From Nitriliruptoraceae bacterium (GTDB taxonomy: Bacteria; Actinomycetota; Nitriliruptoria; Nitriliruptorales; Nitriliruptoraceae): a stretch of DNA of 8,863 bases. The stretch lies in NCBI GenBank assembly GCA_007117945.1, contig SKTN01000275.1, forward strand, positions 1 through 8,863, given 5' to 3'. Shown here one piece after another: positions 6,001 to 8,863 of this stretch. Made by a program: the position numbers and the translations under genes. A model generated the notes under the pieces. It had not been told where the DNA came from. It saw nothing but the letters and a program-made list of their open reading frames with translations, and did no database searches. Position 1 is the stretch's first letter, and each line of letters begins with the position of its first letter.

Positions 6001-8863
6001 GGCCGTCGAGGTGCAGGGTGACGGTCACGTCCGCGAGCGGGGCCCGCGTCAGGCCGATCGTGTACTCGTCGCCGGGGCCGCCCTCGGTGACCTGGGTCTG
6101 GTGGCCGGTCTCGCGGATCGTGACACCCACCGCGTCGTTGTCGATGATGCGGACCTGGACGTTGGGGACCTGCAGACCGTCGTAGTTGCCGCCCTGCACG
6201 AGGTGGCGGATCGCGGCGAACCGTTCCCCCTCGGCTGCGGCATCGTCGATCGCCTTGACCGTCACCGTGCGCGCTGCCTGCCAGTCCCCAGGGGTGAAGA
6301 TCAGGGTCACGGCGTCGGCGAAGCTGGAACCGTCGGCGGACACCAGGACGCTGCCCGCACCGATCTGCTGGTCCGTCGAGGAGGCCGCCGGCGCGGCGAC
6401 GGTGATGCGCACCTCGTCGGTGGGCCGTGTGGTCAGGGTGATCGTGTAGGTCGCGGTGGTCTCGCCGTCCTCGTGGACGACGAGCTGCCCACCGGTCTCG
6501 GTGATCGCGATGGCAGGCTGGTCGTTGTCGACCACGTCGGCGGCGATGCCGTCGACGAACAGCTCGTCCCAGCCGGCGCAGTCCGTCGGATCGGCCGACT
6601 GGCAGCTGACGAGGTGCCTGATCAGCCCGGTGTGGCCACGCAGGTCGTCTGCCTGGACCCACAGGACGTCCTCGCCGTCGATGTCGGAGACGTGACCGCC
6701 GACGTTGACGGTGTCGCTGCCGAGCCCACCGAAGATCCGGGTCTCGACCTCCGGGTGGGTGCTGAGCACCCAGAAGGTGTCGTCGCCCTCGGCGCCGTCG
6801 ACCTCCAGCCGTTGGATGTTGGTCATCTCGACGAACCGTCCGGCACCCCACACGCCGTCGCGGGTGATGACGAAGACGTCGTCGGCCTCGGTCCCGATCA
6901 CGACCACGGTGTTGAAGCCGTCACCACCGTCGATCGACACGGGCGCGTTCACCACGTACTGCACGACGTTACGACCGGAGCCCGTGCTGACCTGGCTCTG
7001 CGCGTCCTCCTCGAGGAAGGTGCGGATGATGAAGGTGTCGTCGCCGCCCTCGCCGTTGAGTTGTAGGACGGCCCGGTTGCGGAAGATCACGAAGGTGTCG
7101 TTGCCGTTGCCACCGTTGATCGTGGTGGCGTGGCTCACCCCGTTGGTCAGCAACCCGCGGGTGGTCGGTGTGAACTCCGGTGCGAACTCCGCGTCGAGGT
7201 CGAGCTGGCTCTGCTCGCTGCCGTAGAGCTGGCCCACCTGGAAGGTGTCGTCACCGTCCCCGCCGTTGATCGTGGTGATCGTGGTCGTGTCGTCGAGCGC
7301 CACGTGGCTGTTGCCACCGCCGGTGTTCACGACCAGGCCGGCGTTGATGCGCTCGTCGAACACGATCAGTTCCGCATGCTCCCAACGGCTCGCGTTCTCC
7401 GGTTCGGGTGCGATCAGGGTGTTCAGCAGCGCGACGAGGCCGGCGCGGAGTAGGAACTGGTCGTCGTCCGGCGTGCCGTTGACGACCAGCAGATCCTCAC
7501 CGGCATCACCGCTGTCCGCCACCTCGATGCGGGCGTCGCCGTCCCCGGTGAGGTTGACGGTGGAGGTGTCGGATCCCTCACCCCCATCGAGGGTCAGCGT
7601 GTCGCCCAGCACCTGCTCGGAGGCCGTCTGCGGGTTGACCGTGAGGTGGTCGTCGCCGTCCTGGCCCTCGACCGTCGTCGGCCCATCCGTCGACTCGATG
7701 AACAGCAGGTCGTCGCCCGCACCCGAACGCAGGGTCGTCGTACCGGCGTGGGTCGTCAGGATGCTGGCGACGTGGTCGCCGGAGCCGAGCTCGGCGGTCA
7801 GTTCGGCGAAGCCGAGGTAGCCGATGCGGCCGTCGGACATCAGGCCGACCGTGGTCGCCACGGTCCCGCCGCTACCGGCCACGAGGGCACTGTCGTCGAT
7901 CGTGAGGGGACCGAGGTCGCGTCCGGCGTCCCCACCGAGTGCGTCCCGGAGGTGCACCACGTACGCGTCGCCGGCGCGAGAGACGGCGACGGCAGCAGCA
8001 TCGACATCGAGCGCCTCCACGAGTGCAGTGCGGACGGTCGCCGCGGAGGCGCGCACGTCCAGCGGGATCGTCTGCTCGCCGCCGAGGGCGAGGGTGAAGG
8101 TCCCGTCGATCGCCGTGTCGATCCTGACGACGTGGACGGCGTCAGCCGGCGCGTGTGCACCGTCGATGGTCGTGCCGAACCCGGCGACGGTGTCGTCGGT
8201 CAGGTAGCCGATCCGGTCCTGCGTGCTGCCGGTGTCGTCGACCAACAGGGTGCTGTCACCACCACCGCCGTCGATCTCCAGCAGCGCCCGGATCCCGTCG
8301 AGATCCCCGCCCTGCGCCGGCGCCTCGCTGCCGACGACGACGGTGTCGTCCCCGTCACCGGCGTCGACCAGGGTGTGGCCGGCGATGGTCCGCACCCCGA
8401 TCGTGTCGTCGCCTGCACCCGCGTCCAGCTCCGTGCGGCCGCTGTGGGTCGCGGCGATGACGAACCGGTCGTCGCCGGAGCCCAGGACGATCTCAAGCAG
8501 TGAGAACCCGCCGTAGGTGATGCCGTCCTCGTGGAGCCCGAGGCCGGTCAGCTGTGTGGCCGTCAGCAGGCCGGCCTGGTCGTCGCGACGGCCGTCCTCG
8601 TCAGCGGAGTCGTCCACCCACAGCCGGTCCGTGCCGGCCCCGCCCACGACCTCCAGGGGTGCAGCGATGCCGCCGGTGATGCCGTCCACGTTGGTGCGCC
8701 CGGTCGCGTCGGCGTTGCTGCCGACCAGGATCAGGTCGTCGCCGTCACCGGCGTCGACAAGGGTGGGGATGTTGATCCCCCTGACCGCGAGGACGTCGTC
8801 CCCGCCGCGGAGGTAGATCTGCAGGTCCTCGATGTTGACCGAGGCCGTGACGGTGGAGCTGCC
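1..8863 (-). CDS. Giant RTX / Calx-beta modular calcium-binding exoprotein, internal fragment (both ends outside window)
   Basis: One uninterrupted minus-strand frame covers the whole window: 2954 codons at plus positions 2-8863 with no in-frame stop. The start lies beyond the right edge and the stop beyond the left, so no start or RBS can be chosen. The translation is dense in glycine, aspartate, threonine and valine. In order it shows 20-residue GxGDD solenoid repeats, three Calx-beta-like domains, a second solenoid pair, eight clusters of GGxGxDxhx nonapeptides, a conserved DRLIDWVGSFNTYIVPF module and the start of a ConA-like sandwich. RTX nonapeptides are known to bind calcium in a parallel beta-roll after export, so an extracellular, calcium-stabilised structural or adhesive protein is the natural reading. 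I see no catalytic domain. I count only five lysines and ten cysteines, the cysteines in five close pairs. There is no sign of frameshift or decay. The secretion signal and any anchor would lie outside the window. The family assignment is firm; the specific function is unknown. Confidence 0.95.
2..211 (-). other. Start of a ConA/LamG-like beta-sandwich, truncated by the left edge (residues 2885-2954)
   Basis: The residues run TDTQTVAGSFAPDSGTWTLS, then NERYSNEGVRDEDAVALFYV, DHALPKYFEIIAVVSADRDR and AGLKSNAYVIF. The order (a strand ending in GTWTL, a short basic stretch, a strand ALFYVD, a strand YFEIIAVVSA, then NAYVIF) fits the first half of a concanavalin-type sandwich of the kind that often follows the preceding module. 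Such domains frequently bind glycans, but no binding residues can be judged from half a domain. The remainder and the stop codon lie before position 1. Confidence 0.5.
212..556 (-). other. Conserved C-terminal module with the RLIDWVGSFNTYIVPF signature (residues 2770-2884)
   Basis: The module begins FDMAYGGADRSILIADS, continues GGDRLIDWVGSFNTYIVPF and FGAFTISRQVSPHLQAFLVD, then has a hydrophilic segment, ELGMVTQRDPYWTDQTGAP, a proline and glycine loop and GGPRDIVRSQDF. I recognise nearly this series (GG-D-x-L-I-A-x-x-GGDRLIDWVG, FNxYIVPFxPFG, then a WxDQTGAP stretch) from C-terminal parts of other giant bacterial RTX proteins, where it follows the last nonapeptides. The function is not known to me. 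It may cap the beta-roll. The recognition is from memory. Confidence 0.65.
617..739 (-). repeat. RTX nonapeptide cluster 8, last before the C-terminal module (residues 2709-2749)
   Basis: The turns are GEVWGGGENAIFGG, GGNDWIVGG and PGRDRMYGGWG. The cluster carries two tryptophans and an arginine-rich turn, unlike the earlier ones. It passes through a glycine-rich stretch (GDHNTGGGLNDSPPEE) into the conserved C-terminal module. Confidence 0.85.
1079..1186 (-). repeat. RTX nonapeptide cluster 7 (residues 2560-2595)
   Basis: The turns are NVGGNDIIFGG, GGSNAIHGG and EGDDAISG, ending in ALPLYYQ. This cluster does not end in the GD-x-G closing motif of the earlier ones. The 113-residue linker after it (residues 2596-2708) is the longest in the RTX part. 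It is rich in aromatic residues (FTPASGVFPWFNEFLP) and contains C2659 and C2684. Confidence 0.85.
1373..1549 (-). repeat. RTX nonapeptide cluster 6 (residues 2439-2497)
   Basis: The turns GAGDRIFTE, TGNNIVYGM, TGDNVIFGG, PGTDHLIGG, EGHDWIHGG and TGDDGILG run without interruption, and the cluster closes with GDDGRIF. The first three turns are degenerate (T-E, G-M in place of G-G), the last three near consensus. The next 62 residues form a linker with QEQTVHVTGRIHHRVAFQLS, whose alternating pattern suggests beta strands. Confidence 0.9.
1835..2092 (-). repeat. RTX nonapeptide cluster 5, with internal interruption (residues 2258-2343)
   Basis: The turns DGDDYIEGG, GGHDLIFGG, LGQDDIIGG and ANTIFGGN are interrupted by SSSLFGLDTTTQRPSG and again by a histidine-rich stretch (HWARDQQHLDHAAPHARD) before the closing motif VILGDNGNIYRIV. 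Five histidines lie within about 20 residues (H2311 to H2325). The linker that follows (residues 2344-2438) holds C2376 and C2389. Confidence 0.85.
2249..2341 (-). repeat. RTX nonapeptide cluster 4 (residues 2175-2205)
   Basis: Three turns are visible: GHDVIAGGGGDD, KVFGQLGDD and ILHGDGRVVF. It is the shortest central cluster and contains one of only five lysines in the window. The linker after it contains DLTVLVDLVRDAEGAVTGFA and a strand-like RTYRAYVVPLV. Confidence 0.85.
2492..2665 (-). repeat. RTX nonapeptide cluster 3 (residues 2067-2124)
   Basis: This is the longest run of near-consensus nonapeptides: GENIIIGGQ, GDDVLFGGD, GDDDIIGGH, then NVAGGH, AGNNVIDGGL and GNDVIAGD, closing with GDNALILR. 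The turns alternate full aspartate sites with Asn- or Glu-substituted ones. The following linker (residues 2125-2174) is mixed and histidine-containing, with LRHIALYDHADATEAVHYGH. Confidence 0.92.
2870..2986 (-). repeat. RTX nonapeptide cluster 2 (residues 1960-1998)
   Basis: Four consecutive turns are visible: GSGNRIVGG, DGNDLILGG, AAGDVIAGG and SGNDLIFGD. One turn (GGAAGD) has lost the second glycine of the consensus. The closing motif is GDFGWV, with Phe where other clusters have Asp or Asn. A linker follows that includes LPLWEDPAEHPFRFV and GDDVVFADHARFDLTLIG. Confidence 0.9.
3182..3322 (-). repeat. RTX nonapeptide cluster 1 (residues 1848-1894)
   Basis: The turns GEDGDDVIDG, LFGGDGQDHLRGG and SADDVLIG fit the GGxGxDxhx calcium-binding pattern. 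A ten-residue hydrophobic stretch (STLPLYLF) interrupts the first turn. The cluster ends with GDDGRVYFL, the first of six similar closing motifs. A 65-residue linker follows. Confidence 0.85.
3323..3841 (-). other. Beta-rich bridge between the second solenoid pair and the RTX clusters (residues 1675-1847)
   Basis: The sequence goes from a hydrophobic stretch (LGLLDVLLDGTITQDLEALH) through LHIDTSTGSSTLSVSDRAS, DVTITDTAITGWASGDITY and a glycine turn LYGGLGDDVFLITSTLAG to TLFAGGGDDTVTIGV. The alternation of hydrophobic residues suggests beta strands, and the two GGDD turns show that the solenoid continues in degenerate form. The pattern SGDLHIDTSTGSSTLSVSD-like followed by VTITDTxITG is one I associate with this type of exoprotein, without a characterised function. 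No other gene or site is visible here. Confidence 0.6.
3842..4435 (-). repeat. Solenoid module B, second copy, interrupted by an inserted domain (residues 1477-1674)
   Basis: The module opens LLLLAGGGGDNTAYVDDTGS and LTQTTLTGLSM, is interrupted by about 110 residues, and resumes INYYDLAELHIDLGEGDDRF followed by a 20-residue turn TGPGDDLVYV. The interruption falls in the same place as in the copy at 7634-8284. The distance from the DD pair of the preceding module A to this one is 229 residues, against 232 in the first pair. It has two clear turns rather than three before the sequence changes character. Confidence 0.8.
3980..4309 (-). other. Domain inserted in solenoid module B, second copy, with a cysteine pair (residues 1519-1628)
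   Basis: This is the counterpart of the insert at 7865-8140. The shared order is an FTV/FTL strand (FTVTLELPDQTSVTLDD against FTLALGGEQTIPLD), a short helix (SASELEGLLQGLL against SAATVRTALVEAL), and paired strands (SVFVFEHAGDLLVGFHGELA against VAVSRAGDAYVVHLRDALG). It is about 18 residues longer, mainly through FPDPAVCGAEGRSRCAQ, which carries C1576 and C1584. The two copies are clearly diverged. No enzymatic motif is visible. Confidence 0.6.
4472..4789 (-). repeat. Solenoid module A, second copy (residues 1359-1464)
   Basis: The module reads VDTLNVFDLDSVAD, LTDARITGLGMGDD, GGITYAGLEVLNIHLGSGDD, then turns of exactly 20 residues beginning GSGDDTF (1415), GGPGDDTF (1435) and GGDGDDTF (1455). 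The STHQGTTSIF element matches STHxGxT elements elsewhere. This copy has the cleanest consensus of the family and all DD pairs are intact, so it should bind calcium well if the solenoid inference is right. Its key DD pair lies 1287 residues after that of the first copy. Confidence 0.85.
4874..5308 (-). other. Calx-beta-like domain 3 with altered last turn (residues 1186-1330)
   Basis: The unit starts at DND (1186-1188), then GVLITETDGRTQVIEGG, TYEVVLTTAPAGGATITVDI, LEVSLDGQVWASSVAVTFDQ and TNWDTARTIHVRAIDDDVVN. It departs from its two neighbours in two ways. The FTPxDW strand reads FDQTNW, and the acidic D-D-x-x-x-E-G turn ends in Asn1294-Gly rather than Glu-Gly. After this turn it does not return to a DND but passes into LERRLHRIQGPLFIEGG and a proline-rich connector with PEPVLLPGES. 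It therefore probably caps the Calx-beta array and joins it to the second solenoid pair. Confidence 0.65.
5342..5788 (-). repeat. Insertion in Calx-beta domain 2 built of two tandem repeats (residues 1026-1174)
   Basis: Two related segments are visible 85 residues apart. The first reads LAGYTVRIVAGTGAGQQRSI then RSNTADELRV, ending in SSYVI. The second reads LTGATIRILSGDAEGQFRTI then ASNTGEQIVL, ending in DFSVID. The common pattern is LxGxTVRIxxGxxxGQxRxIxSNTxxxhxh. Between them lies ITGTVDTVDPDGLTLQVSGV. I recall similar pairs in other giant exoproteins of this kind but cannot name a characterised fold. The repeats lack calcium-loop aspartates and sit where a loop of the beta-sandwich would be. 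Confidence 0.65.
5789..6142 (-). other. Calx-beta-like domain 2, main part (residues 908-1025)
   Basis: The unit begins at DND (908-910) with GVTIRETGHQTQVTEGG, then YTIGLTRAPLADVTVTL, VHFTPTDWAPVTVLVDAVDD and VVEGFHF, aligned element by element with the first Calx-beta-like unit. C957 and C969 flank a 12-residue step in the middle of the sandwich and may close a loop by a disulfide. The domain is then interrupted by about 149 residues before its last strand (LTIDRVNVRIA) and the next DND at 1186-1188. Removing that insertion leaves about 129 residues, the length of the first unit. Confidence 0.7.
6143..6529 (-). other. Calx-beta-like domain 1 (residues 779-907)
   Basis: The unit starts at DND (779-781), followed by PAIAITETGGQLVV, TATYTITLTTRPTDEVRITV, a strand pair around SVLVSADGS, then FTPGDWQAARTVTVKAIDD and AAEGERF, ending NVQVRII before the next DND at 908-910. 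This order (acidic turn, E-T-G-G, an acidic or EGG turn before a YxVxLTxxP strand, an F-T-P-x-D/N-W strand, then a D-D-x-x-x-E-G turn) is that of the Calx-beta family, immunoglobulin-like beta-sandwiches that bind calcium at inter-domain turns. The unit is 129 residues long. The assignment is by motif order, not profile search. Confidence 0.7.
6530..7633 (-). repeat. Irregular GGDGDDTF repeat region and bridge to the Calx-beta domains (residues 411-778)
   Basis: This stretch keeps solenoid turns but loses strict periodicity. Clear turns are LTLDGGEGSDT, TINGGDGDDTFQV, TINGGNGNDTFVI, LNGEGGDDTFIIR, SIDGGDGFNTVVV, VDGAEGDDTFWV and FGGLGSDTVNV. Hydrophobic insertions separate them, including LVALLNTLIAPEPENASRW (residues 476-494). 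Several Asp positions are replaced by Asn or Phe, which predicts weaker calcium sites. The final part (QADDLRGHTGLIRHLV, then C754 and C762) looks like the end of a further Calx-beta-type unit, because the following DND starts the first full one. No other gene or site is visible in this 1.1 kb. Confidence 0.75.
7634..8284 (-). repeat. Solenoid module B, first copy, interrupted by an inserted domain (residues 194-410)
   Basis: The module begins like module A (LLEIDGGGGDSTLLVDDTGS, then YLTDDTVAGFG), is then interrupted by about 90 residues, and resumes with IGYLGFAELTAELGSGD followed by three 20-residue turns (GSGDHVAS, SGAGDDLL, GQDGDDHL). The THAGTT element matches the other modules. The second residue of the DD pair in the first turn is His364 rather than Asp, so that calcium site is probably degenerate. 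Its counterpart at 3842-4435 carries an insertion at the same place. Confidence 0.8.
7865..8140 (-). other. Domain inserted in solenoid module B, first copy (residues 242-333)
   Basis: The residues run from VHVVRIDTAIDG through GTFTLALGGEQTIPLD, ASAATVRTALVEALD, AVAVSRAGDAYVVHLRDAL and LGPLTIDDSALVAG. From memory this resembles a repeat common in large bacterial exoproteins: a strand of the form FTLxxGGxxT, a short helix with the pattern SAATVxxALxAL, then strands ending in a YxVxFxGxLAG-like stretch. It has no GxGDD motif and interrupts the solenoid, so it probably projects from the side of the rod. Binding partner and function are not evident. Confidence 0.6.
8330..8656 (-). repeat. Solenoid module A, first copy (residues 70-178)
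   Basis: The module opens with LEVVGGAGTDRLWVDDSAD, passes through LLTATQLTGLGL and ITYGGFSLLEIVLGSGDD, then makes three turns of 20 residues (60 bp) each, starting GSGDDRF, AGAGDDT and AGDGDDT. The element ATHSGRTELD follows the first DD pair. Its counterpart at 4472-4789 has the same order of elements: VDDSAD/FDLDSVAD, LTATQLTGLGL/LTDARITGLGM, ITYGGF/ITYAGL, GSGDD, and THSGRT/THQGTT. The acidic turns fit calcium-binding beta-solenoid loops, as inferred from the related RTX beta-roll. The next module begins about 15 residues later. Confidence 0.8.
8717..8863 (-). repeat. GxGDD solenoid repeat, partial copy cut by the right edge (residues 1-49)
   Basis: The first visible residues contain two repeat turns, RGGDDVLAVRG and AGDGDDLILVG, whose DD pairs (22-23 and 42-43) are exactly 20 residues apart. 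This is the same period as the complete modules that follow, so the fragment is probably the tail of another solenoid module lying mostly beyond 8863. Residues 50-69 then form a short non-repeat linker leading to the first complete module. Confidence 0.7.

Noticed and set aside
5631..6851. A 406-codon minus-strand open frame
   Set aside because: An arginine- and glycine-rich shadow of the Calx-beta-like domains in the wrong frame, with no domain features.
4445..7066. An 873-codon open frame on the plus strand
   Set aside because: Its codons pair exactly with the sense codons of the minus-strand gene. Stops in this frame require sense Leu TTA/CTA or Ser TCA codons, which are almost absent. 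It is a valine- and aspartate-rich mirror of the repeats with no domain.
1..8863. Promoters, terminators, RNA genes, insertion sequences or a multi-gene system
   Set aside because: The whole window is coding in one frame with continuous domain content. I saw no intergenic gap and no sequence that needs another explanation.

Overview
The window lies entirely inside one very large protein-coding gene on the minus strand. Reading the reverse complement in the frame whose codons occupy plus positions 2-4, 5-7 ... 8861-8863, I translated every codon and found no stop in 2954 codons. Neither the start codon (beyond 8863) nor the stop codon (before 1) is present. Because the frame has no ends here, a search for bounded ORFs misses it and reports only shadow frames. 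Residue numbers below count from the right edge: residue n occupies plus positions 8864-3n to 8866-3n.

The product is an acidic, glycine- and aspartate-rich, modular protein of the RTX / hemolysin-type calcium-binding kind, almost certainly extracellular or surface-exposed. From N to C (right to left) it contains: (1) a 20-residue-period GxGDD solenoid with two module copies, the second interrupted by an inserted domain (about 7634-8863); (2) a less regular GGDGDDTF repeat region (6530-7633); (3) three Calx-beta-like domains, the second carrying a 149-residue insertion made of two tandem GAGQxRxIxSNT-type repeats (4874-6529); (4) a second solenoid pair with the same plain-then-interrupted order (3842-4789); (5) a beta-rich bridging region (3323-3841); (6) eight clusters of RTX nonapeptides separated by 50-110-residue linkers (617-3322); (7) a conserved C-terminal module with the GGDRLIDWVGSFNTYIVPF signature (212-556); and (8) the beginning of what looks like a concanavalin/LamG-like beta-sandwich that runs off the left edge (2-211).

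The DNA is strongly GC-rich with G/C-ending codons, which fits a high-GC bacterium. A marine or saline actinobacterium (for example Nitriliruptoria or Acidimicrobiia) is plausible because such multi-kilobase RTX/Calx-beta exoproteins occur there, but this is a guess, and proteobacteria also carry relatives. There are no RNA genes, mobile elements, CRISPR arrays, promoters, terminators or intergenic gaps that I can support. No catalytic domain is visible, so the likely role is structural or adhesive with calcium-dependent folding. The most notable features are the internal duplication with near-identical spacing, ten cysteines arranged as five close pairs in a protein class that usually lacks cysteine, and near-absence of lysine.
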